DNA of 64,000 bases from Epichloe hybrida (taxonomy: Eukaryota > Ascomycota > Sordariomycetes > Hypocreales > Clavicipitaceae), in assembly GCA_019022495.1 (NCBI GenBank), contig JAFEKR010000006.1, forward strand, positions 434,001-498,000, given 5' to 3'. Position 1 is the stretch's first letter, and the number at the start of each line of letters is the position of its first letter. Below, in pieces: positions 46,901 through 58,500 of the stretch. Position numbers and translations under genes: made by a program. The notes under the pieces are model-generated. The model worked only from the letters and a program-made list of their open reading frames with translations, was not told the origin of the DNA and did no database searches.

Positions 46901-47370
46901 GGTCACGATGAGAGGGGATGAGTGCGGAAATTTGTCTCGTACAGTTCCTTTCCCTATCTGGCTGCCAACGGTGTACCGAAGGCGGAAACCGCCACGGTGA
47001 GTGCATCTGATGTACAATATCACAAATGAAAAAAAAAAGGTTTCAACCCCATGATTGCTTTTTGTCACCGCTGGAAGCGAACTTCTTCGAGCCCGGCGAC
47101 GAACACGCCTCGCTGTCAACGTCCTCTCTGCGAAGGAGCAGAAAAGAAGAAAAAAAGAGTTGAACGCTGACGACATGTCCTCAAGTCTATGTTGCCTTTC
47201 CCCCCCTACCCCTGCCCCTCCTCAGTCCTTCTCTACAACCCGTTGTGTTTCTTTCATTTCGATAGGCCTGTTTTTCTTTGGCGGCGGATTGATGGCGAGT
47301 TCACTGAGCTCTGCTATTAATTCTTTTTTTTTTCTCCACCCCCATCAAGTAGCGTGGCTAAACGCTCGCT
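43998..47370. other. Intergenic block, no confident gene
   Basis: About 3.4 kb. Between 44588 and 45142 medium-length open frames in two + frames overlap (for example WGLSGHRDVTLLDWANAALDRD), which could be a decayed or spliced gene, but I recognise no family. The rest holds only short frames and A-runs (45998-46011). Confidence 0.4.
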
Positions 47371-47642
47371 TTAGTGGTGGGCGCCGGTCTCGCCGTGGTA
47401 TCCGACAATCTTGAAGCGGCCAATCATCTCACCGACGGTGAAGAATCCGAGGCATTCAGCGGCTACAACACCACCGGCGATGAGCTGTGCGTTGCTGACG
47501 TTGCGGGCCAGTTGGAGCAGGTTCTGGGGAGCCTGGAACAGTGTGCGATTCTGGAACGAGTTCCACAGGTTTTGATAGACGTTTTGGAAGGTGGCAAGGG
47601 GGCTGGCAACGCGGCAGTGTCAGCGCTATGCATTGTATGACT

Positions 47643-47726
<84 letters not shown>

Positions 47727-48172
47727 TTGGAAACCACATGTCTGACTCGGTGTCACTTACGGAGGGCTCATCTTCTGGCCGTGGAACACCAGCTTGGCAA
47801 CCTCGGCGGCAACCTTGGAATAGTACACGACAATGGGGGTTTGACCTGCGCAGACGTGTTAGCGATGGATTTTTTTGATTCCGTCACGATTGATTTTTTG
47901 CACTCACGCTCGACAAAGGCAATCAGGCGACCGGTTCGGCCGCCGACCTTGCTCAAGGCATTGCCGACTCCTCGCGCGGCGCCGGCAATGGCAGGACCGG
48001 CGGCGGCGGCGACACGCGAAAGACCCTGCTGAGCCTTGGAGGCGGTATCCTTGGCGGCCTCGGTATCCTTGGCGGCCTCGGTGGCCTTGGCGGTAGCGGT
48101 GCTCTCGAAGCGACGAGCGGCCATCCGCAAAGCCGGCGAGCGGATCATGGGGCGGGCGAGCGACATGGCCAT
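47371..48172 (-). CDS. ATP20: Mitochondrial F1Fo ATP synthase subunit g
   Basis: Inner-membrane Fo subunit needed for ATP synthase dimerisation and cristae shape. Exons 47908-48172, 47761-47845, 47371-47602; introns of 62 and 158 bp. Product 193 residues. The N-terminus MAMSLARPMIRSPALRMAARR is basic and Arg/Ala/Ser-rich, a mitochondrial presequence, followed by an Ala/Lys/Thr-rich linker (AKDTEAAKDTASKAQ). The conserved core runs RTGRLIAFVERQTPIVVYYSKVAAEVAKLVF, then FQNVYQNLWNSF, and the membrane helix GVVAAECLGFFTVGEMIGRFKIVGY carrying the GxxxG-type dimer motif region. Two in-frame ATGs lie two codons apart (ATG GCC ATG); the first is used here. More than half of intron 2 is a GACA microsatellite. 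Confidence 0.92.
47643..47726. repeat. GACA tetranucleotide microsatellite inside ATP20 intron 2
   Basis: Twenty-one perfect GACA units, 84 bp, within the 158-bp intron 47603-47760. In the transcript (minus strand) it reads UGUC repeats beginning 34 bases after the 5' splice site. Confidence 0.97.
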
Positions 48173-48569
48173 GGTGTCGAACCGGGTTGTGTGTGGGCGA
48201 AGAGTTGCTGTCCTGATCGGCTGTTTCTGCTGAGGGAAGGGGTTGAAAAAGCTAGTATCGAGGGGGGGGAGGAATTCGTGGAGGTGGTCGTGGTTGGAGG
48301 ACGGAGGATGGATGGTGCGCTAAGCCGCATTGGGGTGCCGCTCATCGGTCATTGGTCATCATCGGGGCAAGTTGCTCAGACAGAGCAGAGAGAAGCAAAA
48401 GAAGCAAAGGAACAACGATGCTCGGATGAGAGCATCTTAGCAATGCAGAAAAGCTACAAATTATCGGCAATTGCATGCTACGCTATCTCCGTGAGCTCCA
48501 GCGCAAAGCTTCTCATCCAATGCTGGCTTGGCAGCCCGCTTCGCTTTACCTTGTCCTCTTCACTCAACT
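48173..48569. other. Intergenic between LAD1 and ATP20 (ATP20 promoter)
   Basis: 397 bp between two genes on the same strand. It carries a short purine-rich patch (GAGGGGGGGAGGAATTC) at about 48259-48276. No further feature is seen. Confidence 0.5.
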
Positions 48570-49837
48570 TCACTCGAGACTCTGAATCTGGACCTTGATG
48601 GCGCCGCTCTTGGGATCAGCCGACGTCTCGAATGCCTTCAGAGCATCCTCCAGCTTGAATCTATGCGTGACCAGTTTCGACATGTCAATCACGCCGCTCT
48701 CCACCAGACGGATGGCGCGGGGCCAGGTGTTGCAGTATCTGTACTGGAACTGAATATCGACTTCTCGAACGCTGGCGCGCATGAAGGCGATGCTGATTTC
48801 GCTCTTTCCCACGCCAATGATGAAGACCTTGCCGCCAAACTTGGTGGCCCAGATGGCAGCATTGATGCTGCTCTCGACCCCGGTGCATTCCATGGTCAGG
48901 GCTGGCTCGACGCCGCCAAACGATGCAACAATGGCCTTGGCCGTGTCCTCTGGCGAAGCGCGCTCGATCTTGTGCGTGATGACTCTGGGGCAGAGCTCCT
49001 TGGCGAAGGCGAGTCGGCTCTCGGAGATGTCGGTGATGACGAGCGGGCTGGCACCGCCGGCCGCGCAGCAGAGCAGTGAAATCAGTCCAATGGGCCCAGC
49101 TCCGCAGATCAAGACGGCATCTCCAAGCTGCATCTTGGCTCTCTGCATCCCCGCCAGCGCTACGCTCAGAGGCTCGAGCATCGATCCGTTCTCATACGAC
49201 ATGTTGCCAATCTTGTGGCACCAGACGGCGGGATGATTCACGTACCGACGCAGCAGGCCGTGGACGGGGGGCGTTGACAGGAACCGAACCTTCTCGCATC
49301 CGTTGTATCGCCCCGTCAGGCAGGGTTCGCAAGCGTTGCAGATGACGTTGGGCTCGACGGCTACACGATCGCCAACCTTGACTTCTGTGACGGAGGGATG
49401 CACAGCAATCACATCGCCCGCCGATTCGTGGCCCAGAATATGGTCTCCCGTCACGATCATGGGACCAATGCATCCGGCGTGCCAGAAGTGGACGTCGGAC
49501 CTGGGGGCATCATGTTTATTAGCTCCTCCTCCCCCCACACGTCTCCTCACGCCCGGTTGAGGCGCGTAAAGAAAGCCTCTTTTTCTTCTTCTTTTTTTTA
49601 ACTTGAGAGGTCGATTGGAAGCAAATCATCTTACCCGCAAATTCCAGTGCTGCGAATGGCAATGGTGACCTCGCCGGGTTTCAAATCGGATCCTGCGGCA
49701 ACGCTCTCTGCGGTCGGCTCGGCATCGCGGATCCACAAGTCATGGTTCGGGTTCGTGTAGACGCCAATGTTGGGCTTCAGAGATGACTTGGAGTCGGAGT
49801 CGGCAATTCCACCACCGTCGACGGCTGCGGGGGACAT
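48570..49837 (-). CDS. LAD1: L-arabinitol 4-dehydrogenase (zinc-dependent polyol dehydrogenase)
   Basis: Oxidises L-arabinitol to L-xylulose with NAD+ in the fungal L-arabinose pathway; cytosolic. Exons 49635-49837 and 48570-49500; intron 49501-49634 (134 bp) restores [18 protein letters not shown]. The product is 377 residues, the usual length. MDR-family features: catalytic-zinc region ICGSDVHFWH and [11 protein letters not shown], structural-zinc cysteines in [15 protein letters not shown], Rossmann motif CGAGPIG, and [13 protein letters not shown]. It ends IQSLE, close to known fungal Lad1 proteins. The start MSPAAVD at 49837 matches the family N-terminus; the frame is open further upstream, but that part looks like leader. 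Close paralogues are xylitol and sorbitol dehydrogenases; the [13 protein letters not shown] block favours Lad. Confidence 0.93.
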
Positions 49838-50587
49838 GTTTGCGACACAGGGAACGGGAAACGACGAAACGATGGTGTAAGAGTTGTCTTGGGGCGATTT
49901 CCCGTACGGATTGGGTCCGCGCGAGACTATCAAACTATGAGAACAGGAGACTGGGAAAGGGTGAATTCTACGCAAAAGTCTTGAGGCTCATCATGGTTCG
50001 TCAAAAGGTGAAATTGTTCATGCCGGTCAAATTCCCGCCCCGGCCTTTGCTTCGTTTTGGCGTTGGAGTCGAGTTCATCTGCCGCGCCAATCACAGCACA
50101 GCGCCTAGTGTACAGTGCGTAGCCTATCATTCCGCACTGACCTTGGCAGTTACATCAGCCAATAAGCTACGCAAGGCAAGCAGAAAGTAGTCCGTACGGA
50201 GTACATACATCATTTTCTCAATACCTTGTCTCCTTTTACGGAACTATCACATGTAGTTTGAATGAGCTTGAACCCGAATGCATTGTCGACTTCCTTGACT
50301 GCTCAGAGCAATCTCATCCTAATCTAAGCAGAGTCGTTCGCAACTTATCCCATGTTTTGCCAAGCCTGATGGAGTCTGGTCTACCAACAGCTGGGCCGAT
50401 CCCAGCTTGGTCCTCAAGGTCTACTAGTAATTTGCGAAACTAGGGACCTTGGAATCACCCGTGTTATGACAGGACCATGTGCGGCCGCGGTTGTTTGCCC
50501 TATGTTGACCAAATGCGAAGATATCGAGCATGACAATGTATCCCCCTCTTTTGCCTCTTTGCAGAGAGCGTTTTGCATCTTCCTCAT
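49838..50587. other. Intergenic, LAD1 promoter side and FunK1 3' side
   Basis: No gene recognised in about 750 bp. No CreA-type paired GGGG motifs that I would name with confidence are visible. Confidence 0.45.
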
Positions 50588-52411
50588 CTACCTTCCACCT
50601 TCACTCGCGATGGCTCCTTCGAAAGCGTCCATCATATCATCGTAGAGTTTGCCTATAGCCTCAGGCGAGCTGTGGGTCCCTGTCCAAATCGCGCCGTCCC
50701 TTTGGGGGAAAAGAATTTGCCGGAGGCTTTCGGCGAGCGACTTTAGGGAGTGGAATTCGGGAGTAAATTCCGTCAAAATATTCCGAAAGCTATCCTGACC
50801 CATGTCAAGACACTTGCGTACTGCCAGGTCGTTCCAGTCGCCGTTGCTCCATTGCCGCAGCTTGCTTGTCTCCGGGGGATTCTCTGTGTGGCTCGATATG
50901 ACTGTCCACAGGAAAACATAAAGGAATGACTCTAGGTCATGCCGATAAGTATGGCGTTCGCCCCTTAAAACGCCAATAGCCATAAATGGTCTGGTGCCGG
51001 TAATTCCAACTTCTGCTTCTGATTCTTCGGTGAGTTGTATCGCAGAATCAAGGTCTATCAAGATCCCCTTCGGCTTTCCTTCACCTTGCCCGTCTAGAAT
51101 GATCATGTTCCCTGTGGATACGTCTTGGTGAAGAATCTTGGCGTCATGATAAAGCGATCGGTGACACTTGACAGCATCGCGAAAGACTTGAAGCAATTCT
51201 ATTAGAGAATGAAAAGTGTGAAGGGGTCTGCCGGCGGGAGAAGTTATGGTGCAGGTGAGAATGCGGTTCTGAAAGAAATTGCCGGTTTCTTCTGTATAAT
51301 CGGAAAATGCGCCAGCATTACAATCAACTTTACCGCGTTGCTCTTCGACACCTCCGTGCATCTCGGGAGGCCGCAGACTGGTGAATCTTCTCTGTGCCCC
51401 CCACCGAAGACGTCGACGCAGATCTGCTGTACTTTCCAGTTCCTTATAATAATCAAGGGATACTGCACCCCAGACGCAGTTCTCCGTGGCTAGCTGCAGA
51501 AGCTCGTTCTCCGGACGCTCTCTGGCCCAGCGCCATTTGAACTTCAAGATGGAATTCCATCGCCTCGACGCCGGTGTTCTTACCCGGTAGCAAGTTGTCC
51601 CGGTACCAACAAGGCCTTCACGGGACGCAACTGGTTCGCTTTCCAGATACATCTTCCTTGAAGAAGGCATCTCTGCACTATCAAGCATCATGTAGCTGCC
51701 GCCTATATCCGTCTTAATAATGTCGAGTTTACCCAGGTCCTGATCCGTCATCCGCTGGTAGCTAAGAATAATGGTCAGGAATTGGATAAAATCCTTCTGA
51801 ACATCGAACACGTGGCTACAATATAAGCCAGACCGATCAAATACCCAGAGCTCGATTAATGAGCCGCGTATGTAGAAACCATGTAAGAAGAGTCGTGTAG
51901 GCTGACTGGCGAAGACTAGGTGCGCGGACCGGCAAAGACTTAACAGTCCATCCTGATAATAAACGCAACCACGTTGGTAAAACTGGCCAATAACCTGAAC
52001 ATGACCCCATATCGTGCCTGCATCTGCATCGCAGGCTGGAGAAGGGGACATGGCTGAGAGAAGACGAGCACCGTCGTCAGTACCCTCGTGTCCGGAGGCT
52101 GTGCTATCTTTAGATATATGCCACAAGCCTCGAGCACCGTCAAGCTCCCGCGATACATAGTTGGAGAACCATTGCAGAAAATCGTCGGGTGATGGGGCAG
52201 CCGATGGGACAGCACAGTGGCACCTATCCCTTTCAGGTACCTGGATTTCTAATGAAGCACCTTGACAGATATATTGAAAGTTGCCGAAGTACTTTTCCAC
52301 GAACCCAACCATGGGGCCATGCATGCGGCCGTTTATGTTGTCAAGGATTTCTTGGTCGTCCATTTTGGCCTGTGCAGCTGGAGAATCATGTACCTCCAAG
52401 TGACTCTCCAT
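50588..52411 (-). CDS. FunK1-type fungal protein kinase-like protein
   Basis: Large atypical kinase of the fungus-specific FunK1 group, an expanded and fast-evolving family of unknown substrates. Single exon, 607 residues from ATG 52411 (MESHLEVHD); a few more codons lie open upstream without an ATG. The N-terminal half has the family layout (EILDNINGRM, then GHVQVIGQFYQRG and RLFLHGFYIRGSLIELWVFDRSGLYCS). The kinase core is clear near the C-terminus: catalytic loop LHQDVSTGNMII (HxD...N), metal-binding GILIDLDSAIQ (DLD instead of DFG, as often in this family), then GTRPFMAIGVL and YRHDLESFLYVFLW. No sign of frameshift. Located in the accessory-looking 42-54 kb interval. Confidence 0.85.
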   Translation of the reverse strand: MESHLEVHDSPAAQAKMDDQEILDNINGRMHGPMVGFVEKYFGNFQYICQGASLEIQVPERDRCHCAVPSAAPSPDDFLQWFSNYVSRELDGARGLWHISKDSTASGHEGTDDGARLLSAMSPSPACDADAGTIWGHVQVIGQFYQRGCVYYQDGLLSLCRSAHLVFASQPTRLFLHGFYIRGSLIELWVFDRSGLYCSHVFDVQKDFIQFLTIILSYQRMTDQDLGKLDIIKTDIGGSYMMLDSAEMPSSRKMYLESEPVASREGLVGTGTTCYRVRTPASRRWNSILKFKWRWARERPENELLQLATENCVWGAVSLDYYKELESTADLRRRLRWGAQRRFTSLRPPEMHGGVEEQRGKVDCNAGAFSDYTEETGNFFQNRILTCTITSPAGRPLHTFHSLIELLQVFRDAVKCHRSLYHDAKILHQDVSTGNMIILDGQGEGKPKGILIDLDSAIQLTEESEAEVGITGTRPFMAIGVLRGERHTYRHDLESFLYVFLWTVISSHTENPPETSKLRQWSNGDWNDLAVRKCLDMGQDSFRNILTEFTPEFHSLKSLAESLRQILFPQRDGAIWTGTHSSPEAIGKLYDDMMDAFEGAIASEGGR

Positions 52412-53378
52412 GGCCAATGAAACACACAGCGCAGTGCGAGGACAATTGCATGAAACCAACAAGAAGCTTCAAATCGAGGCACAATTACTAACAAGGCCGG
52501 GTAGTCAAGCTTGCAAGACGCTCAATCCGTGCCGTATAAATCCTCGACGGTGAAGAATGTTAGCCACTGCCTATTGGCTGGTCATATAAAGACAAAAGTG
52601 GGAGGGTAGCTTCTCGACTTCAGAAAGCCTAATGTGGTTACTGTTGGAAAAAGCATGATATCAATCGCGCTTCGCAGCCGCAAATGTCCGGCAAAAGGTC
52701 GGCCTGCGCGCACGCGACCCACGATCCGGCCAGGGCACATAGTCACGTGATCTACATGCGACAGTTTCACTTCTCTTCGAAAATCTTCGCTTTTGACATC
52801 TCTTTTCCTCCCTTTCTTCTGTAGCTTAGAATAGATGTTCAACAACGATACTGTTCTTCGGGCTCAATCTGGGGAGTGAGTGGGTGGGGCGGGGGCAGAA
52901 TTGCTTGTCGTCGTTGTATGGACACAGGACACACAATTTCAATTTGTTCTTCTTCACCACGTCCAATCTTGGGAATGTGCATCATTCTATTCCTTCTATC
53001 CATGCCTATCTAGATAATTCTTTTTTTCCTCGACGCCAGCCACATCACCGAGACCCTGCCCCACGCCACCCACGCCACCCACCCCTGCCATAGTCGTAAA
53101 ATTCGTAAAATTGACTGCGCCAGTGTAAACCACTCTTCGTCTAAATGACAGGAGTGTCATTCGATTGTGAAACCACTATCAAAGAGGGAAAGAGACGAAA
53201 CCGGGACTTATCACTTCCTAGTCCACATCGTTCAAAGTATGTAATGTAAAAGCCGACGGTACCATAACGCCGAAACCATGCTCATGTGTAAAACAAAACC
53301 CCCAAAAAATTCACAGTCGAACATATCTTCATTTTTTTTTCCTGTGTCGAGAATGCCAAAAGATGAGAGGCACAATGA
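52412..53378. other. Intergenic between FunK1 (-) and the secreted-peptide gene (-)
   Basis: No gene recognised. It includes the FunK1 promoter and a G-rich word GGGTGGGGCGGGGGC at about 52882-52896. The CCCACGCCACC repeats near 53060-53085 are simple sequence. Confidence 0.45.
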
Positions 53379-53649
53379 TCAACCAACCGAGACTACCACG
53401 TCGCCTTTGCATTTGCCGTACGAGCAGCAGGCAGAAGGATCCATGTCGCCATTGAGAATCGCATCAATCTTGCGCTAGAAAGCAGGTTAGAATTTTCGCC
53501 TCTGTACCCCCAACAAGAATCAGAGCATGTAGACCGAGTTACCGCCAAATACTCACATTTGAGCATGGTCCTGATGGGCCGACTGGGGCAGCAAAGACGA
53601 TAACAGGCAATGAGGCCAGAGCGCCGGCGAGGATAGAGAAAAGCTTCAT
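53379..53649 (-). CDS. Small secreted cysteine-containing peptide (62 aa precursor), unrecognised family
   Basis: Two exons, 53557-53649 and 53379-53474, with an 82-bp intron (53475-53556) that has a GTGAGT donor, a CTAAC branch and a TAG acceptor. Residues 1-20 (MKLFSILAGALASLPVIVFA) form a textbook signal peptide ending FAAP. The remaining 42 residues start APVGPSGPCSN and continue RKIDAILNGDMDPSACCSYG then KCKGDVVVSVG. Cysteines are C29, C47, C48 and C53, a C-CC-C pattern that could form two disulfides. A CATAAAATAAC TATA-like word lies about 75 bases upstream of the ATG. I do not recognise the family; it could be an effector-like peptide, an antimicrobial peptide or a signal, and no function is assigned. 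The frame is broken by the intron, so a simple ORF scan misses it. Confidence 0.72.
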
Positions 53650-55543
53650 GACGGAGGAAAGGTGTACAAGAAACAGCTGTTGTCAATACGAGTGTAGATA
53701 AGTCGACATCTGATGGTTATTTTATGGTTGGAACAGTGTTCGAATTTGGCGGGCGTAATAAAGAAAGGCTGGGTTGGGAATGTCCAAGTAAGATTGGGTG
53801 GGTGGGAAGTGGCCGAGTATCACATCAAGCCAGAAGTTGAATTTTGGTAAGAATGCGTGAGGGGAGTCAGTCCAAGTCTCGGGGCTTCAGATGGTGCTGG
53901 AAAGAGGGAAAGACCAGGTGATTGGGTGGCAGGGGAAAACAGTGAGGAGGGAAGCAGGGAAGGAAGGAGCAACGGGTCGATCCCTCAACAGGTTTGCGGG
54001 GTGATGGGCCATGACGAGTGGCTTGATCTTCTTTTTATGTAGATCAGGTAACATATGTACATATATATGTACGTGTAGATTTTGGGACCATGGTCTGTCA
54101 CGCAGCCAGCCCCGTTTCACGCAGCCAGCCAGCCAGCCAGCCAAGTCCTTGCAGAACGACGAAAATGGGAAATTCACTATCGGCCGGCATCTATGGAAAA
54201 TCAGAGACAGGGGTGGGCGGTCCACCGTCCAGGCCCACGGTGCCACGGTGCCACGGTGCCACGGTGCCACGATGGTTGCTGAAGAACAGAATACCAAACA
54301 ATACTCACGAACTAACGAGCTCTAGGCAGAGTGAGCACGCCTCGACGAGGCTAACGCAGATACCGATATGGAGGTGTTGCACAAAGAGACATTATATGAT
54401 GACGGGCAATCGGAGCATGAACGCGAGTTGACACGAGCGACATGGCTGGAATGGAATTTTCCGCATTATCTTATCCACTCCTTCGCGGCCTACCAAGCCT
54501 CCCCTCCCCGGTGGATATTTTGTTGAAGAAGGGATGAAAAATGGCCGATCCACAGCCGAGTCTGGTCACTGGTCACGCAGGGCTGGCTACACAAGACTGA
54601 GGTTGAAATTCAGGCTTCTGTTCTCGGTTTGATTGAAAAACCAAGCCGGCTGCGCGTACTCCGTACCACGATACGATATACGCGCGCAAAGAACAACAGG
54701 GAGGCGACGCACCCGACCGACAGTACGACTGCAAAAAAAAGAAAAAAAAAAGGCGTGTTAAGTTGATGCTGCTGGAATGGGACGGGACAAACGCTCCAGG
54801 CACGCCAGGCACTAGCGGCCAACGTTGAAAAGGCTGGTGGTGGTGTGTGATATTAACGTCTGTCTAGTCCAAATCCTGTGTTTCGCTTGTCACGCACCAG
54901 GTGGGGCTCAGGTGATTAATTAGTAAGCCCATGTGAATTAATAATACATACTGTAGGGCAATGACAGGGCTTCCCAACCTGCTGCTGCGCTACGGAGCAC
55001 GGAGCGACTTATTGCGGACCAATGCGGGACGCCAACAGGCGGTATTTCGGCAACCGAGACGGATCCTTCCATCTTCGCTTCAATCCATCCCAAACCGGCA
55101 AGTCCCATTGAATCCCACGATAAAGTAACGAGTAACCTACTCCATGTCGTCATTCCCGTCAGGTATTGTCCCTGGTAAGTCATCAGTTCCCAATTCCACG
55201 TGTTTCTACCTCGCAAGGTTGCTGACTTGTTTTATATTTGCATTACTTTTGCCATGACTCTCGAAGCCTGCCTCTGGAATGATGGCAATCCCATCCCTTG
55301 CAACAAGCCAAGATAAGACATCGACATCGCACAGCTCCACGGAGTGCACCACGAGGCGGACGAGAAGGCCCTTCGTTCTACAGGTACACGTCACATGATA
55401 CTTGCTTTGTGTCATTTCCTGGCGGACAAGTGGCGCCGGTCGCGTAACGGGCAACAAGTGATGATCCAATTGTATGTCGGTCGGTCCTTTCAGGGAATTC
55501 TGAACAATCCCATGTGCCACCCACATGCCTGCCTCGCATCCAT
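53650..55543. other. Intergenic between the secreted-peptide gene and RTT10
   Basis: No gene recognised in about 1.9 kb. Simple repeats are four CCACGGTG units plus a variant at 54235-54274, a CCAG run (GCAGCCAGCCAGCCAG) near 54121-54142, and an AT-rich ACATATATATGT word near 54058-54070. Confidence 0.5.
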
Positions 55544-58500
55544 TCATTTCGGCAACGCCATGTTCACTCTTTCTTTGTCTCGTCCCACGGCATCCCGTGC
55601 CGTCTTTTGCACTTCAACTGCACCAGACTGGACCAGACGCCATGCCTCGAGACCAACTCCGCCCAGAACAATCTGACTCGGCTGCCCTTGAGCTGCACAA
55701 ACAACAGCGACGTCTCCCGGATCTGCGACGCCGCTGCTCGTGCAAGCCGCCAGTGTGGCTCGCTGCCCTTGTGCGCCCTCTGTCGAGATTCGCCACACCT
55801 TGACGCGCTGGTCGTTGCTCACGCTCACGGCAAACATCTCGTTCTGGTCGTCGCCCGTCGTTGGAAGCAGCGCGACACCATTGACGGCTGCGGCATGGGC
55901 TCTGCGAACGACCCCCCGTGACACGAAGCCATAGTTTGTGCTTGCGCCCCTTTGAGCAACCGCAACCTCCACCTCGGCGATCTGCACGAAACCGACTGCA
56001 TTGTCGTCTCCCCCCGTGACGACCATGTATTGGCTCCCGTTCCTGACCATATCAAGGCTCTTGATGCTGCTCTGGTGCACAGGAGCGACCGCTCTTAACA
56101 AGTAACTCTGCGGCCGCCTTGGCCTTCCATCCAAGTCCGTAACCCACAGCGCCAAGTGACCATCCGTAGAAGCCGTCATGATGCAAAGTTTGTTCCCGTT
56201 TCCTTTCCCGAGATGCCGCAGTTGCGTGATACAAGCGCCGGTATAGCTTCCCGCAGAGAGGCACGGTCCGAACGTCCCCCGACCATCATATTCGTAGGTC
56301 CTGAGCGATGAATTCGAAAACGCCAGCGTGACAAGCATGATGCCATCGTCTTCCCTCCTCGAAACATCAAAGTCCATGATTCGCAAATCCCCGGCCGCGC
56401 TCTTGTCGGTGAAGACGCCCTCGCAAACGACGGCCAGACCCGCGTACGCTGAATCCAGCCTCGTCACGCGCCACGCAAAGAACTCCTCGTTCCCAGCACT
56501 ACTGAATAGGTAATCGTCTTCGAACCAACGTAGTTTCTGCAGCCCCGTGACGTGGGCCTTCATGCAAGTCAAGTCGCGCATCGTTGCGCCGCCGTCGCCG
56601 TTGCCGTCGCCGCATTCCCAAATCCGTATAGACGTGTCTTCTGCGCCCGACGCAATGAACCGCCCATTCGAGCCGAGTGCGCGAATCTCCCGCCCGTGCG
56701 TACCACGCCGCACTGCTCGGTGCGCGACCCCTCTTTGCGAATAGATGCACATCTTGGACGTCCGCGTATACGCGAACCTGTACCTTTGTGGCTCGGCCAC
56801 GCTGTGGTCCAGACGAAACGTGCGGTGGGCGCCGCCGCAGTCCACTGTCGCGAGCTCCTCCCCCGTCGACTCGTTCCAGATGACGAAGTCTTTGCTGCGG
56901 AATCCGTAGAGCTGTAGTTCGGGGGTGGCGCTGTCGGTGAACCAGGCGCCTTCGATCATGGGGCCGAATGGCGGCGCGGTCTCGTGGAGCAGGACGAGGG
57001 ACGGGGTGTTTTGGGCGGCCCCGTCGACGCGGTATATTCTGTATTTGCCATCGCGGCTGGTGGCGAGGATGTAGGGAGGATATGTCCCGCTCTGCTGCTC
57101 TGCTGCCGCGGGGAGGACAACGATGCAGGTGATGGCGTCGCGGGAACGGGTTGCGACGTCCAGAACGGGCCGCCACGCTTCGCCCTGCAGAGAGAGGAGG
57201 CATATCCAGCCGTGGCGGGAGCCCAGGACGAGGAGGTGGCCCAGTCTCGTGGCTGATATGGCGACGAACCGGGAATCTAGACCCGCGAGGAGCCGTCGTT
57301 GGAGGAGCACGACAGAGGGATCGAGCGTGAGCAGGTGCGAGGAGGATGACCCGTGAAGATGGACCAGGAGATCGGTGGATCGGGGATCGCTAGAGAGGTG
57401 GTTGATCTCGACGATCCGCCCGGCCACCTCTGCGGAGAGAACAAGGCCCTGGTCTTGACGGAAATGATAAACTTTCCCGTTTGTGGTTCCAATGACGGCG
57501 GCGCAGCCACCGCACCCCATCCTCCTTAGGACGTAGCACCGTTTCAAGTCCTCAACAATGTCCTCTGAAAGAAGCACCTGCTCCCATCGCCTTCTCGGCA
57601 GATCCCCTACGAACAGGCGTCCGAGATTCGTGATGGCGAGAAGCCGATCCCCGGATAGAAAGTCGTAGCGGCTGATCATCTCGCGCGAGGGTCCTCCTCC
57701 TCCTCCTCCTCCTCCTCCTGCCTCGGCAGGACCCCCGGAGAGAGACGCCAGCAGATCGGGCACGTCAATCGTCGCAAGACTACTACTGCCTGCATCGTCC
57801 CTGTCGTCATGCAGAGCAGGTTCCAGGATCACGCTAATCTTGCCATCTGCTCCGCCGGTGAGGATGCCAACCCCATGGGCACGAACATCAAGAGCCCGCG
57901 CCCAGACATGTTTCCCATGATGAAGAGAGTAGGTACGCTGATGGGTCAATGACCCCGTCAACTGCGCGGAAGCGCCCGCGTCCAAGTCCAGCTCCCACCG
58001 CTGTGTAGTCGCGTCCTCCCCAAACGAGTAGACGCACAGGGAGCTCTTGCCAAGAACACGTTCGCTCTCGGAAGAGCCAACGGCGAACTTGACGCCCCAG
58101 ATGCGAGAGGCATGGCCCATTGCCATGGCCACGGGGACGGCCTCCCCTTCTCCAGAGTCGGCACGAAGCCGGTCGTACGTCTTGGCGGCTTTGAAGCCCG
58201 TTTCTACCGCGTCGCTGTGCAGCGCGCTGCTCGCGCGGGGAGCTGCCGCCGCCGCGCCGTCGAGACTGATGTCCCATATGCGGATGGTTCTGTCGTCGCT
58301 ACAGCTGGCGAGGAGGCGCCTCCTCGACCCGTCCGGCAGGAGCAGCGGCGGCGAGATGTCGACGCCGTATATGGAGCCCTCGTGGCCGCGAAGAACAAAG
58401 GACGCGGAGACCTCGTCGTCCGAGACGGAGTAGGTCCACACGAGGACGTCGCCGAAGACTGTGCCCGCGGCGACGAGGACCCGCCATCTCGACACCCACG

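Noticed and set aside
53379..53649. Hydrophobin identity for the secreted peptide
   Set aside because: Hydrophobins have eight cysteines in a fixed pattern; this peptide has four and is too short.
42760..54000. Secondary-metabolite cluster around the LaeA-like gene
   Set aside because: No synthase, terpene cyclase, P450 or cluster regulator is visible; neighbours are ATP20, LAD1, a FunK1 kinase and a small peptide.
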